Of a stretch of DNA of 64,000 nucleotides, positions 9,046 through 18,314 are shown in pieces (the first letter of the stretch is position 1; every line of letters starts with the position of its first letter). The stretch spans positions 62,001 to 126,000 of the forward strand of contig NZ_CABVGX010000007.1 in NCBI RefSeq assembly GCF_902497625.1, in the 5' to 3' direction. Below the pieces are notes generated by a model. The model saw only the letters and a list, made by a program, of their open reading frames with translations. It had not been told where the DNA came from and made no database searches. Source of the DNA: Pseudomonas fluorescens (lineage in GTDB: Bacteria; Pseudomonadota; Gammaproteobacteria; Pseudomonadales; Pseudomonadaceae). A program made the position numbers and the translations under genes.

Positions 9046-10236
9046 TTATTGCGCGCGTTGCGGTACGGAGGTGTCTGGCCCGGCTGCTGAATCAGGCTCG
9101 GCAACCGGCGCTGGCACTTGCGGCGAAGCTTCGGGATCGGGATTGGGCGACGCGGCCGGAACCGGTTCTTCGTCAACCGGCGCCGGCTCTGCTCCCGGTG
9201 CCTGCGGTGCCGGGCTGGAGCGATAGTCGGCGCGGCGTTTGAGCTGGTACTCGCGCACTGCATTGTTGTGGGCGTCAAGATCATTGGAGAACACATGGCT
9301 GCCGTCACCGCGGGCAACAAAATACAAGCTGTTGCCAGATACCGGATTCAGCGCCGCGTGAATCGCCTCGCGGCCGACCATCGCAATCGGTGTCGGCGGC
9401 AGGCCGGCAATCACATAGGTGTTGTAGGGCGTCGCTTCCTTGAGGTGGGCGCGCGTCAGTTTGCCATTGTAGCGATCACCCAGTCCGTAGATCACCGTCG
9501 GATCAGTCTGCAACAACATGCCCATCTCCAGGCGACGCACAAACACGCCGGCAATCTGTCCACGCTCCTGCGGCACTCCGGTTTCCTTTTCGACCAGGGA
9601 GGCCATGATCAGCGCCTGGTAAGGTTCGGTGTACGGCACGTCGGCGGCACGCTGCGCCCACTCTTTGGCGAGGACCTCATCGAGCCGGTCGTAGGCTTTC
9701 TTGAGTAGCTCGGCGTCGGTCATGCCGCGCACGAAACGGTAGGTATCGGGGAAAAAACGGCCTTCCGGAAAAACTCCGTCATGCCCCAGTTTTTCCATGA
9801 CCTGGCTGTCGCTGAGGCCACTGAGCGTCTGCTCGATTTTTGCCTCTTTGGCCAAAGCAGCGCGGACCTGATGAAAATTCCAGCCCTCAACCAGCGTCAC
9901 GCTGTACTGAACCATTTCACCGCGCTTCCACACATCAATCAGATCTTCGACGGTCATACCGGGCAGCATGCGGTATTCCCCGCTGTGCAAGGGTTGTCCG
10001 GCCAGATTGAAACGCCAATACACGCGCAGCCAGAACGAATCCTTGATGACGCCGTCGGCCTCAAGTCGGATGAGTGTGCGGTTCGGGGTCGTGCCTTTCT
10101 GCACTTCCAGCAGTTCTTCCTGAGCGACATTCAGCGGCTGTTCCAGCGCCGAATGAATTTTCCAGGCAGAAGCGCCCAACAACAGCCCTGCCAGAACCAA
10201 TCCGGTTTCCAGCAGCAGCAAGAATTTACGTCTCAC
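9046..10236 (-). CDS. mltG: Endolytic transglycosylase MltG
   Basis: Membrane-anchored lytic transglycosylase (YceG family) that cleaves nascent peptidoglycan strands and sets glycan length. One N-terminal membrane segment (about residues 5-24), a LysM-like and YceG domain, and the catalytic Glu motif VEKET (215-219) are visible. At 396 aa it is about 50 residues longer than the E. coli protein because of a proline/alanine/glutamate-rich periplasmic tail (from about residue 340). It starts 3 bp after the pabC stop. Confidence 0.93.
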   Translation of the reverse strand: MRRKFLLLLETGLVLAGLLLGASAWKIHSALEQPLNVAQEELLEVQKGTTPNRTLIRLEADGVIKDSFWLRVYWRFNLAGQPLHSGEYRMLPGMTVEDLIDVWKRGEMVQYSVTLVEGWNFHQVRAALAKEAKIEQTLSGLSDSQVMEKLGHDGVFPEGRFFPDTYRFVRGMTDAELLKKAYDRLDEVLAKEWAQRAADVPYTEPYQALIMASLVEKETGVPQERGQIAGVFVRRLEMGMLLQTDPTVIYGLGDRYNGKLTRAHLKEATPYNTYVIAGLPPTPIAMVGREAIHAALNPVSGNSLYFVARGDGSHVFSNDLDAHNNAVREYQLKRRADYRSSPAPQAPGAEPAPVDEEPVPAASPNPDPEASPQVPAPVAEPDSAAGPDTSVPQRAQ

Positions 10237-10239
10237 GTA

Positions 10240-11055
10240 TCAGGCATCCAATAGCGCACGAGCAAGGGTTTGGAGTTTACGGGTGAGTGGGCCTACCGGC
10301 CAGCTCAGTGCTGCATAGGCGCGCACCGGCCAAATGCCATAAACGCTGTTGCACACAAAGACTTCATCGGCCCATTGCAGCTGTTCCAGGGGGATATCGG
10401 TGATTTGTGTGGAGATTCCCGATTTCTCGGCTTGAAACAATAATTCGGCGCGCATTACACCGGCGACGCCACAGCGCTTGAGATCGGCGGTGATCAGGGC
10501 GCCATCGCGAACCAGGAACACATTGCTGAACACGCCTTCGATCACACGCCCGGCCAGATCGAGCATCAACCCTTCGGCATGCTCGGTGTCTTGCCATTCA
10601 GCGCGCGCCAAGACCTGTTCCAGGCGATTCAGATGCTTGAGCCCCGCGAGCAATGGCTGCCTGCCCAGGCGCGTCACACAGGGGAACAAGCGCACGCCGA
10701 GCTGCGCATTCTCAGCAGGATAAGCAGCAACAGGATTGCCCTGCAGGATGCGCCGTGCCTGCGCCGATGGGTCCGGCGCATAGCCGCGCTGGCCATCACC
10801 GCGGGTGACGATCAGCTTGAGGACGCCATCGTGCAGCTCATGGGCGTAAGCGGACAGTTCAGCAACCATGGTTTCATGATCAAGATTGATCGCCAGGCGC
10901 TGGCAACCGTGGAGCAGACGATCGACATGTCGATCCAGCAGTACCGGCTTGCCATTATGTACGGCGATGGTCTCGAACAGACCATCGCCGTAGGCCAGGC
11001 CGCGATCCTTCAGCGACAGAGCGTCAGCCGGCTGACCGTCGACCCAGCAGTCCAT
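10240..11055 (-). CDS. pabC: Aminodeoxychorismate lyase
   Basis: PLP enzyme making 4-aminobenzoate and pyruvate from 4-amino-4-deoxychorismate for folate synthesis. 271 aa of fold-type IV, with the PLP lysine at K140 (GLKHLNRLEQ) and the N-terminal DRGLAYGDGLFETI motif. Its ATG overlaps the fabF stop by one base (TGATG), and the mltG start follows 3 bp after its end. The fabF-pabC-mltG order is conserved in gammaproteobacteria. Confidence 0.94.
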   Translation of the reverse strand: MDCWVDGQPADALSLKDRGLAYGDGLFETIAVHNGKPVLLDRHVDRLLHGCQRLAINLDHETMVAELSAYAHELHDGVLKLIVTRGDGQRGYAPDPSAQARRILQGNPVAAYPAENAQLGVRLFPCVTRLGRQPLLAGLKHLNRLEQVLARAEWQDTEHAEGLMLDLAGRVIEGVFSNVFLVRDGALITADLKRCGVAGVMRAELLFQAEKSGISTQITDIPLEQLQWADEVFVCNSVYGIWPVRAYAALSWPVGPLTRKLQTLARALLDA

Positions 11056-12299
11056 CAGCCGGCGAACCGGCGGAACACCAGCGAGCCGTTGGTACCGCCA
11101 AACCCGAATGAGTTGGACAACACCACATCAATTTCCATATTGCGCGCCGTGTGCGGTACGAAATCGAGATCGCAGCCTTCGTCCGGTTCATCGAGGTTGA
11201 TGGTCGGAGGTGCCACCTGACTGTTGATTGCCAGCACACTGAAAATCGCCTCGACCGCGCCCGCCGCACCCAGCAGGTGACCGGTCATGGATTTGGTCGA
11301 GCTGACCGCGAGTTTGTAAGCATGATCGCCGAACACGGATTTGATCGCACAGGCTTCGGCCAGGTCGCCGGCCGGCGTCGAGGTGCCATGAGCGTTGATG
11401 TACTGCACCTGATCACTGTTTATCCTGGCATCGCGCAGGGCATTGGTGATGCAACGGGCAGCGCCAGCGCCGTCTGCGGGTGGCGACGTCATGTGGAAAG
11501 CATCGCCACTGGTACCAAAACCGATCAGCTCGGCGTATATAGTCGCGCCGCGAGCCTTGGCGTGCTCCAGTTCTTCGAGTACCAGCGCACCGGCACCGTC
11601 GGACAGGACAAAGCCATCACGGCCCTTGTCCCATGGACGACTGGCGCGGGTCGGCTCGTCGTTGCGGGTCGACAGCGCGCGGGAGGCACCAAAGCCGCCC
11701 ATCCCCAGACCGCACGCCGCCATTTCGGCGCCGCCGGCAATCATCACATCGGCTTCGTCGTACATGATGTTGCGCGCGGCCATGCCGATACAGTGTGTAC
11801 CGGTGGTGCAGGCGGTGGCGATCGCATAGTTGGGCCCCTGTGCCCCCAGATGGATGGACAGGAAACCGGAAATCATATTGATGATCGAGCCAGGCACGAA
11901 AAACGGAGAAATCCGCCGTGGGCCGGAATCATGCAAGGTGCGGCTGGTTTCTTCGATGTTGGTCAGGCCGCCGATACCCGAACCCATGGCCACGCCAATG
12001 CGTTCGCGGTTGGCGTCGGTGACTTCCAGACCGGCGTTGCGTACCGCCTGAAACCCTGCGGCGAGGCCGTACTGGATGAACAGGTCGAGCTTGCGCGCTT
12101 CCTTGACCGACAGGTATTCCTCGACATTGAAGCCCTTTACCGAGCCGCCAAAACGGGTGGAATAGGCAGAAAGGTCGGTGTGTTCGATCAGACCAATGCC
12201 ACTGCGGCCAGCCAGAATGCCCTGCCAACTGCTCGGCACATCCGTGCCCAGTGGCGACAACATACCCATACCGGTGACTACGACGCGTCTACGCGACAC
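11055..12299 (-). CDS. fabF: Beta-ketoacyl-ACP synthase II
   Basis: Condensing enzyme of type II fatty-acid elongation, 414 aa. Catalytic Cys164 lies in TACTTGTHC, and the two histidines in [11 protein letters not shown] and [12 protein letters not shown] complete the Cys-His-His triad. The GTG at 12299 (reading [11 protein letters not shown]) is the start: aaggag lies 7-8 nt upstream and the length equals the family norm. Downstream of acpP but separated from it by a terminator-like hairpin, so it probably receives only read-through or a local promoter. Confidence 0.95.
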   Translation of the reverse strand: MSRRRVVVTGMGMLSPLGTDVPSSWQGILAGRSGIGLIEHTDLSAYSTRFGGSVKGFNVEEYLSVKEARKLDLFIQYGLAAGFQAVRNAGLEVTDANRERIGVAMGSGIGGLTNIEETSRTLHDSGPRRISPFFVPGSIINMISGFLSIHLGAQGPNYAIATACTTGTHCIGMAARNIMYDEADVMIAGGAEMAACGLGMGGFGASRALSTRNDEPTRASRPWDKGRDGFVLSDGAGALVLEELEHAKARGATIYAELIGFGTSGDAFHMTSPPADGAGAARCITNALRDARINSDQVQYINAHGTSTPAGDLAEACAIKSVFGDHAYKLAVSSTKSMTGHLLGAAGAVEAIFSVLAINSQVAPPTINLDEPDEGCDLDFVPHTARNMEIDVVLSNSFGFGGTNGSLVFRRFAG

Positions 12300-12343
12300 A
12301 GCACTCTCCTTTTTCAAATGACGACTTTGCATCAGGCCTAAAG

Positions 12344-12378
12344 AAAAAACCGCACGCCATGATGGCAGTGCGGTTTTT
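12344..12378 (-). terminator. Intrinsic terminator between acpP and fabF
   Basis: aaaaaccgcac and gtgcggttttt form a long stem with an A-run before and T-run after, so it can act on either strand. In the leftward operon it should reduce transcription from acpP into fabF, fitting the much higher need for ACP. Confidence 0.8.
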
Positions 12379-12407
12379 CCATGACAGCAAGCAACGATTA
12401 CAAACTA

Positions 12408-12644
12408 TTACGCCTGGTGGCTGGTAACGTAGTCGATTGCAGCTTGTACAGTAGTGATCTTCTCAGCTTCTTCGTCAGGGATTTCGGTCTCGAATTCCTC
12501 TTCCAGAGCCATCACCAGCTCAACGGTGTCAAGGGAGTCGGCACCCAGGTCTTCAACGAAGGAAGCAGTGTTGACCACTTCTTCTTCTTTAACGCCCAGT
12601 TGCTCGGCAACGATTTTCTTGACGCGCTCTTCGATGGTGCTCAT
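12408..12644 (-). CDS. acpP: Acyl carrier protein
   Basis: 78-aa acidic helical carrier of growing acyl chains. The 4'-phosphopantetheine attachment site is Ser37 in [12 protein letters not shown]. The ATG at 12644 is preceded by taggag. It has its own promoter-like element upstream and a terminator downstream, allowing expression independent of its fab neighbours. Confidence 0.97.
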   Translation of the reverse strand: MSTIEERVKKIVAEQLGVKEEEVVNTASFVEDLGADSLDTVELVMALEEEFETEIPDEEAEKITTVQAAIDYVTSHQA

Positions 12645-12696
12645 ACCTTGTTTTCACTCCTAATGGACAAATTCAGGCAGCTGGCCAGTGGGTAAG

Positions 12697-12724
12697 TGTA
12701 TAGAAAGCCTTTTCGGTTTTTCAA
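12697..12724 (-). promoter_or_regulatory. Putative acpP promoter
   Basis: On the minus strand TTGAAA (12719-12724) and TATACA (12697-12702) are spaced by 16 bp, placing transcription start about 45 nt before the acpP ATG. It lies in the 191-bp gap between fabG and acpP. Confidence 0.55.
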
Positions 12725-12835
12725 CTGAAAGCTTCACTCCTCAAACCCTGATGCCCTCTGCCTATAAATAGATTGCAGCTTTATAACGGATTTTAGACAG
12801 CTCGTATGACATTTTTTTGAAGCAATCCGTCACAT

Positions 12836-13579
12836 TTAACTCATGTACATCCCGCCGTTCACCGGGATTGTAGCCCCAGTAACGTAAGCCGCACCGTCGG
12901 ATGCAAGAAAAGCGACCACAGACGCGATCTCTTGAGCTTGTCCCAGACGGCCCAGCGGAATCTGCGTCAGCAAGGCTTCACGCTGTGCCTCGGGCAATTC
13001 GCGGGTCATATCGGTGTCGATGAACCCTGGGGCTACCGAGTTTACCGTAATCGAACGCGAACCGACTTCTCTCGCCAGAGCACGGCTGAAACCTTCCAGA
13101 CCGGCCTTGGCGGCAGCGTAGTTTACTTGGCCTGCGTTGCCCATGGCACCCACAACCGAGCCAATACTGATAATTCGTCCCCAACGGGCTTTGGTCATGC
13201 CGCGCAAAACGCCTTTGGACAGGCGGAACAGACTGTTCAGATTGGTATCGACCACATCATGCCATTCGTCGTCTTTCATGCGCATCATCAGGTTATCGCG
13301 GGTGATGCCGGCATTGTTGACCAGGATCGCCGGCGCACCGAACTGCTCCTGGATGCTCGACAGCACTGCGGCAACAGATTCGTCGCTGGTGACGTTGAGT
13401 TCCAGGCCTGTGCCCTGAATAGCGTTTTCCTTCAGGGTCGCAGCGATCGCCGCAGCACCTGACGCGGAGGTCGCGGTGCCAACAACGATGGCGCCCTGAC
13501 GACCCAGTTCCAGTGCGATAGCCTGACCAATGCCGCGGCTTGCACCGGTGACCAGTGCAACTTTACCTTGCAGACTCAT
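12836..13579 (-). CDS. fabG: 3-oxoacyl-ACP reductase
   Basis: NADPH-dependent SDR that reduces 3-oxoacyl-ACP. 247 aa, with TGASRGIG (11-18), NNAG (88-91), Ser in the IISIGSVV stretch (138/141) and YAAAK (Y154, K158). The start at 13579 (MSLQGKVAL) has aggag upstream; the longer frame would overlap fabD. It follows fabD by 16 bp. Confidence 0.96.
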   Translation of the reverse strand: MSLQGKVALVTGASRGIGQAIALELGRQGAIVVGTATSASGAAAIAATLKENAIQGTGLELNVTSDESVAAVLSSIQEQFGAPAILVNNAGITRDNLMMRMKDDEWHDVVDTNLNSLFRLSKGVLRGMTKARWGRIISIGSVVGAMGNAGQVNYAAAKAGLEGFSRALAREVGSRSITVNSVAPGFIDTDMTRELPEAQREALLTQIPLGRLGQAQEIASVVAFLASDGAAYVTGATIPVNGGMYMS

Positions 13580-13595
13580 GCAAGTTTCTCCTGAT

Positions 13596-14534
13596 TCAGG
13601 CCAGCGCTGCACGGGCGGCAGCGAAAGCGTCTGGGGTATTGAGGTTGGAAGTCGATACGCCTTCGGCGCAGCGCTTGTTCAGGCCGGCGAGCACTTTGCC
13701 CGGGCCGCATTCGACCAATTGAGTCGCGCCCTTGGCTGCCAGTGCCTGGACCGATTCGACCCAGCGCACAGGCTTGTAGAGCTGCTCCAGCAGGTTGCGT
13801 TTGAGGGTCTCGAGATCGCCAGGGACATCGGCGCTGACGTTCTGCACCAACGGAATCTGCGGCGCCTGCCAGTCGATCGCAGCGATCGACTCGGCGAAAC
13901 GCTCGGCAGCCGGACGCATCAGCTCGCAGTGCGAAGGCACGCTGACCGGCAACGGCATGGCACGCTTGGCGCCACGGCTCTTGCAGCCTTCGATGGCACG
14001 TTCGACAGCGGCTTTGGCGCCGGCGATGACCACCTGCCCCGGCGAGTTGAAGTTGACCGCACTGACCACTTCGCCTTGCGCCGCTTCGGTACAGGCTGCC
14101 AGCACGTCGGCATCCTCCAGACCCAGGATGGCGGCCATGCCGCCCTGCCCGGCCGGAACGGCTTCCTGCATCAACTGGCCTCGACGTTCTACCAGTTTTA
14201 CGGCATCGCCCAGACTCAGGCTACCCGCAGCCACCAGAGCGCTGTATTCGCCCAGGCTGTGACCGGCGACGTAAGAAGGGCGTGCCCCACCTTCGGCCAG
14301 CCATAGACGCCACAGGGCGATCGAGGCGGTCAGGATGGCCGGCTGGGTTTTATCGGTTTGGTTGAGTTGCTCTTCCGGCCCTTGCTGGGTCAGCGCCCAC
14401 AGGTCGTAACCGAGCGCAGCGGAAGCTTCTTTGAAGGTGTCGAGGACAATTGGATGTTGTGCGCCCAGCTCGGCCAGCATGCCGAGGGACTGCGAACCCT
14501 GTCCTGGAAAGACGAATGCGAGGGAAGCAGACAT
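13596..14534 (-). CDS. fabD: Malonyl-CoA:ACP transacylase
   Basis: Transfers malonyl from CoA to ACP for fatty-acid synthesis. 312 aa with the nucleophile Ser93 in GHSLGEYSAL and the catalytic His in VPSHCELM. GQGSQ near the N-terminus (11-15) is the oxyanion loop. Lies between plsX and fabG in the standard order. Confidence 0.96.
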   Translation of the reverse strand: MSASLAFVFPGQGSQSLGMLAELGAQHPIVLDTFKEASAALGYDLWALTQQGPEEQLNQTDKTQPAILTASIALWRLWLAEGGARPSYVAGHSLGEYSALVAAGSLSLGDAVKLVERRGQLMQEAVPAGQGGMAAILGLEDADVLAACTEAAQGEVVSAVNFNSPGQVVIAGAKAAVERAIEGCKSRGAKRAMPLPVSVPSHCELMRPAAERFAESIAAIDWQAPQIPLVQNVSADVPGDLETLKRNLLEQLYKPVRWVESVQALAAKGATQLVECGPGKVLAGLNKRCAEGVSTSNLNTPDAFAAARAALA

Positions 14535-14660
14535 GTAACAAGCCCCTAATGATCTTGTCGTCGTAGAAATGACGCCCCGCCATTGGGGACGCAGAAAACT
14601 GACAGTTGGATGGCCAACTGAACCAAGCGGTCACATTTAAGCATTGTCCGACGAAAACGC

Positions 14661-15671
14661 CTAAGGCAGCAAATCCTCCAGCCGACCGCGAATCCGCTGC
14701 GGCAGGTTTTCCTGGATCTCGATCAAGGCTCGCGAGATGGCACTCTGGAAACCCAAGACCCCTGCAGAACCGTGACTTTTCACCACAATTCCCTGCAATC
14801 CCAGGAAACTGGCGCCGTTATGCCGCGCGGGCGCCAGGTCGGCTTGCAGGCGCTTCATCAGCGGCAGCGCCATGGCACCGACTACTTTTGATGCAAAGTT
14901 TTTCCTGAACAGGGCCTCGATACGCCCGGCAATCATGGTCGCCAGGCCTTCGCTGGACTTGAGCAGGATATTGCCGACAAATCCGTCGCATACCACTACA
15001 TCCGCGTCGCCGCGGTACAGACCATCACCTTCGACGAAACCGATATAGTGGATGCCCCGGGCGCTCTGCAACAGGGTAGCGGCCAGCTTGACCTGCTGAT
15101 TGCCCTTGATGTCCTCGGTGCCAATGTTCAACAACGCGACCCGTGGACGAATGATACCCAGGGTTTCTGCCGCGACAGAGCCCATCACCGCAAACTGCAG
15201 CAGTTGCTCGGCGCTGCAATCGACATTGGCGCCCAGATCGAGCAACTGGCAGTAGCCCTTCTGGGTTGGAATCGCCGCCACCATGGCCGGCCGGTCGATA
15301 CCCGGCAAGGTCTTGAGCACGAATCGCGACAACGCCATCAAGGCACCGGTATTACCGGCACTGACACAGGCCTGAACCTTGCCATCGCGCAGTAATTCAA
15401 GGGCCACGCGCATCGACGAATCGGGCTTGCCGCGTAAAGCCTGGGCAGGCTTTTCGTCCATGGTGATCACTTCAGCAGCGGGCACGACCGACAGGCGCGA
15501 GCGATCCACAGCCGATTGGCTGGACAGCAATTCTTCAAGTATGGAAGGTTGACCGACGAGGGTCAGGTGCAGCGAGGGCGTAGCTGACAGACAAGCAAGG
15601 CTGGCCTGAACAATGCTGCGGGGACCGAAGTCCCCGCCCATTGCGTCAATCGCGATAACTTGAGCGGACAA
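14661..15671 (-). CDS. plsX: Phosphate acyltransferase PlsX
   Basis: Peripheral membrane enzyme converting acyl-ACP to acyl-phosphate, the acyl donor for PlsY in phospholipid synthesis. 336 aa with the N-terminal [10 protein letters not shown] and the SAGNTGAL motif typical of the family. It starts 4 bp after rpmF, as in most gammaproteobacteria (rpmF-plsX-fab cluster). Confidence 0.95.
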   Translation of the reverse strand: MSAQVIAIDAMGGDFGPRSIVQASLACLSATPSLHLTLVGQPSILEELLSSQSAVDRSRLSVVPAAEVITMDEKPAQALRGKPDSSMRVALELLRDGKVQACVSAGNTGALMALSRFVLKTLPGIDRPAMVAAIPTQKGYCQLLDLGANVDCSAEQLLQFAVMGSVAAETLGIIRPRVALLNIGTEDIKGNQQVKLAATLLQSARGIHYIGFVEGDGLYRGDADVVVCDGFVGNILLKSSEGLATMIAGRIEALFRKNFASKVVGAMALPLMKRLQADLAPARHNGASFLGLQGIVVKSHGSAGVLGFQSAISRALIEIQENLPQRIRGRLEDLLP

Positions 15672-15675
15672 GAAA

Positions 15676-15858
15676 TTACTCGTCAGCGCCCTTGTCGATC
15701 ACTTTACGGCCACGGTATACGCCTTCTGGCGATACGTGGTGACGCAGGTGAATTTCACCGGTGGTTTTTTCTACAGACAGAGTGCTTGCCGTCAGGGCGT
15801 CGTGCGAACGACGCATGTCACGGGCAGAGCGGGATTTTTTGTTCTGCTGAACAGCCAT
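15676..15858 (-). CDS. rpmF: 50S ribosomal protein L32
   Basis: 60-aa basic ribosomal protein beginning [20 protein letters not shown]. It contains no cysteine, so it is the zinc-free form. Placed between yceD and plsX, linking ribosome and lipid synthesis in one transcript. Confidence 0.96.
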   Translation of the reverse strand: MAVQQNKKSRSARDMRRSHDALTASTLSVEKTTGEIHLRHHVSPEGVYRGRKVIDKGADE

Positions 15859-15871
15859 AATTGATTAACTC

Positions 15872-16399
15872 CTAAACGTTTGGGTCACGCTTTAACTGCG
15901 CCAATACACTGAACGGGTTGGACCGCGTTACCTCGTCCTCGCTCGGTTCGGGCTCATCGAGACCCGCCGGCTGCTGGCATTCTTCCGGATGATGAGCAGG
16001 CACAATGGGCAAGGCGAGCAAAAGCTCCTCCTCGATCAGTGACTGCAGATCCAAAGGATCTTCGCCCAGTTCCAGCACGTCATAACCTTTCGGCAACGAC
16101 TGGGTATTCGCACCCTCCTTCACCACAACGTAACTGCATTCGCTGTGGATCGGCAGGGTGACCAGCTCAAGACAACGCTGGCAAACCATTTTGACTTCGG
16201 TGTCGATAAAGCTGTGAATAACCACAGATTTACGTTCATCTCGTTCAAAAACGAATTTGGCCTGCACCGTACCGACAGTGTCGGAAAGCGGGTCGCAGAG
16301 TCTCTCCAAATCGGCCAGCAGCAGTTCACCTTGAAGGGTGGTGCCACGGTCAGCCAATTTGCGCGGGTCAACGTGAGGTGGAATCGGGTCATTCAACAT
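15872..16399 (-). CDS. yceD: YceD/DUF177 family protein, 23S rRNA accumulation protein
   Basis: 175-aa protein of the YceD (DUF177) family, conserved upstream of rpmF and linked in E. coli to 23S rRNA accumulation. It has the conserved CQRC pair (MVCQRCLELV) and a C-terminal acidic region. The start at 16399 (MLNDPIPPHVDPRKLA) aligns with the E. coli N-terminus as I recall it. A near-consensus promoter lies so close that its transcript would start about 3 nt before this ATG; the only alternative, an in-frame GTG at 16423, would lie within that promoter. Confidence 0.9.
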   Translation of the reverse strand: MLNDPIPPHVDPRKLADRGTTLQGELLLADLERLCDPLSDTVGTVQAKFVFERDERKSVVIHSFIDTEVKMVCQRCLELVTLPIHSECSYVVVKEGANTQSLPKGYDVLELGEDPLDLQSLIEEELLLALPIVPAHHPEECQQPAGLDEPEPSEDEVTRSNPFSVLAQLKRDPNV

Positions 16400-16408
16400 A
16401 GGCGCAGC

Positions 16409-16436
16409 ATTATAGGGATGCACCCGGCCATGTCAA
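16409..16436 (-). promoter_or_regulatory. Near-consensus sigma70 promoter of yceD-rpmF-plsX
   Basis: On the minus strand a perfect TTGACA (16431-16436) and a perfect TATAAT (16409-16414) are separated by 16 bp. Expected transcription start is near 16402, about 3 nt before the yceD ATG. Confidence 0.75.
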
Positions 16437-16504
16437 AGGAAATTCAGCCCTGTCCGTCACTCGCAAGCCTCGCTAGAATTCGCCCCCGCCCTTTGGAGAT
16501 GCGC

Positions 16505-17083
16505 ATGCTGCCTTTATTACTCGCTTCCAGCTCGGTCTATCGCCGGGAATTGCTGGCCCGCCTGCGATTGCCGTTCATCTGCAGTTCGCCGGACATCGAT
16601 GAAAGTCACCGTCCGGACGAGTCTGCAACGGAACTGGTCAAGCGCCTGGCCAGGGAAAAAGCCGAAGCGCTGGGCAGCACTCACCCCGCCCACCTGATCA
16701 TCGGTTCCGACCAGGTTGCAGTGCTCGGCGAGCGGATTATCGGTAAGCCTCATACATTCGAAAAGGCCCGCGAACAATTGCTGGCCTCCAGCGGCGCCAG
16801 CGTGACGTTCCTGACCGGACTGGCCCTGCTGAACAGTGAGACGGGCGCCTGCCAGGTCGACTGCGTACCGTTCACCGTGCACATGCGCACCTTGGACGTT
16901 GATCGCATAGAACGTTACCTGCTAGCCGAAGAGCCCTACGACTGCGCTGGCAGCTTTAAGGCTGAAGGGTTGGGGGTGAGCCTGTTTAAAAGCACTGAAG
17001 GCCCTGATGCCACTAGCCTGATCGGTCTGCCGCTGATTCGGCTGATTGATATGCTATCGGCTGAAGGCGTACCGATCCCTTGA
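16505..17083 (+). CDS. Maf-like nucleoside triphosphate pyrophosphatase (YceF type)
   Basis: 192-aa house-cleaning enzyme hydrolysing modified NTPs. The N-terminus MLPLLLASSSVYRRELLARL has the S/R substrate-loop motif of Maf proteins, and the SDQVA motif (IIGSDQVAVLGE) carries the catalytic Asp. Its position divergent from yceD corresponds to E. coli yceF, a 7-methyl-GTP pyrophosphatase, so that specificity is likely. The ATG at 16505 is chosen because ggag lies 6 nt before it; an in-frame ATG two codons earlier is too close to that site. Confidence 0.9.
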   Translation: MLPLLLASSSVYRRELLARLRLPFICSSPDIDESHRPDESATELVKRLAREKAEALGSTHPAHLIIGSDQVAVLGERIIGKPHTFEKAREQLLASSGASVTFLTGLALLNSETGACQVDCVPFTVHMRTLDVDRIERYLLAEEPYDCAGSFKAEGLGVSLFKSTEGPDATSLIGLPLIRLIDMLSAEGVPIP

Positions 17084-17112
17084 TCAGCACAATCCCCTAA
17101 CACCACAACCCC

Positions 17113-17240
17113 GTAGCAGCTGGCGAAGCCTGCGTCCGAGTGCGAAGCGCTCGCGAATTCAAAGGCGGTCAATGTGGAAGGTTGCACGAGAGGGCATGGC
17201 GAGCGCTGCGCACTCGGACGCAGGCTGCGCCAGCTGCTAC
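17113..17240. repeat. Long inverted REP pair between maf and sppA
   Basis: A 39-nt arm from 17113 (gtagcagctggcgaagcctg...) and its inverse at 17202-17240 differ at only two positions, separated by 50 bp. Same general REP type as 6185-6209 but paired. Confidence 0.85.
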
Positions 17241-17261
17241 ATGGTTTTGCGCGCAACAAAG

Positions 17262-17288
17262 AAACCGGCCATGGCGGCCGGTTTTTTT
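17262..17288. terminator. Bidirectional intrinsic terminator between maf and sppA
   Basis: aaaccggcc and ggccggttt flank a short loop and are followed by seven T on the plus strand, so it best terminates maf; the A-run on the other side gives weaker function for sppA, whose stop is 16 bp away. Confidence 0.7.
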
Positions 17289-17303
17289 GACGCATTCAAA
17301 CGG

Positions 17304-18293
17304 TCAGCGCAGCGACGGCCCCTGGAAGCCCATCCACATCGCCAGGTGCTCGGCAACGCTCGCGCCGAGCTTCTTCGAGAAGCGGTCAAACGGTGATTCC
17401 TGAACGGTGAAGTCCACCAACTCCTTCTCGCCGATCACATCACGGGCAACCGAACTTGCATTGCCAAGACCATCGATCAGCCCCAACGGCAGAGCCTGCT
17501 CACCCGACCAGACCAGGCCGGAAAACAATTCAGGATGCTCCTTGTCCTTGAGGCGATCGCCGCGCCCCTTCTTGACGCTGCTGATGAACTGCTGATGCGT
17601 GGTATCCAGCACACCCTGCCAAAACCGGGTTTCTTCAGGCTTTTGCGGCTGGAACGGGTCCAGAAACGATTTGTGCTCGCCCGACGTATAAGTCCGACGC
17701 TCGACACCCAGCTTTTCCATGGTCCCGACGAAGCCGTAGCCGGCCGCCGTGACGCCGATCGAACCCACCAGGCTCGCCTTGTCGGCGTAGATCTGATCAG
17801 CCGCGCTAGCGATGTAGTAAGCGCCGGATGCACCGAGATCAGAGATCACCGCGTACAACTTCGTATCAGGGTGCAGGCCGCGCAACCGACGAATTTCGTC
17901 ATAGACGTAACCAGACTGCACAGGGCTGCCGCCCGGGCTGTTAATGCGCAGAATGACACCTTTGACTTTCTCGTCCTCGAAAGCTGCGCGCAGGCTGCCG
18001 ACGATATTGTCAGCGCTGGCCGGCTCCTTGTCGGCGATCATCCCGGTCACATCAATCAGCGCGGTGTAGTTGGCACTGCGACTGGCGGCTTTTTCCATGT
18101 CCATCAGCGGCGTGAACAGCAGCAGCGCACCGATCAGGTACACAAACGTCAGCAGCTTGAAGAAAATCCCCCAGCGGCGCGACCGACGCTGCTCCTGCAC
18201 ACCGGCCAGCAGGGTTTTTTCCAGCAACTTCCAGCTCTTCTCGTCACCGCTCTCCGCGCTCGCCTTGGCGGGCGCTTTCCATTCGTCGGTCAT
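17304..18293 (-). CDS. sppA: Signal peptide peptidase SppA (S49 family)
   Basis: Inner-membrane serine protease of 329 aa degrading released signal peptides in the periplasm. A single membrane segment (about residues 42-63, IFFKLLTFVYLIGALLLF) anchors one S49 domain. The substrate-binding INSPGGSPVQSG and the segment SDLGASGAYYIASAAD carrying the probable nucleophilic Ser are visible. This is the short single-domain form, not the 67-kDa E. coli form. It ends the rluC-HAD-sppA unit. Confidence 0.9.
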   Translation of the reverse strand: MTDEWKAPAKASAESGDEKSWKLLEKTLLAGVQEQRRSRRWGIFFKLLTFVYLIGALLLFTPLMDMEKAASRSANYTALIDVTGMIADKEPASADNIVGSLRAAFEDEKVKGVILRINSPGGSPVQSGYVYDEIRRLRGLHPDTKLYAVISDLGASGAYYIASAADQIYADKASLVGSIGVTAAGYGFVGTMEKLGVERRTYTSGEHKSFLDPFQPQKPEETRFWQGVLDTTHQQFISSVKKGRGDRLKDKEHPELFSGLVWSGEQALPLGLIDGLGNASSVARDVIGEKELVDFTVQESPFDRFSKKLGASVAEHLAMWMGFQGPSLR

Positions 18294-18314
18294 GCCATGT
18301 ACCCCAGCAAAAAT

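Noticed and set aside
11151..12341. A 396-codon plus-strand frame opposite fabF
   Set aside because: fabF is intact with a complete triad; the opposing frame has no motif and follows the codon pattern of fabF.
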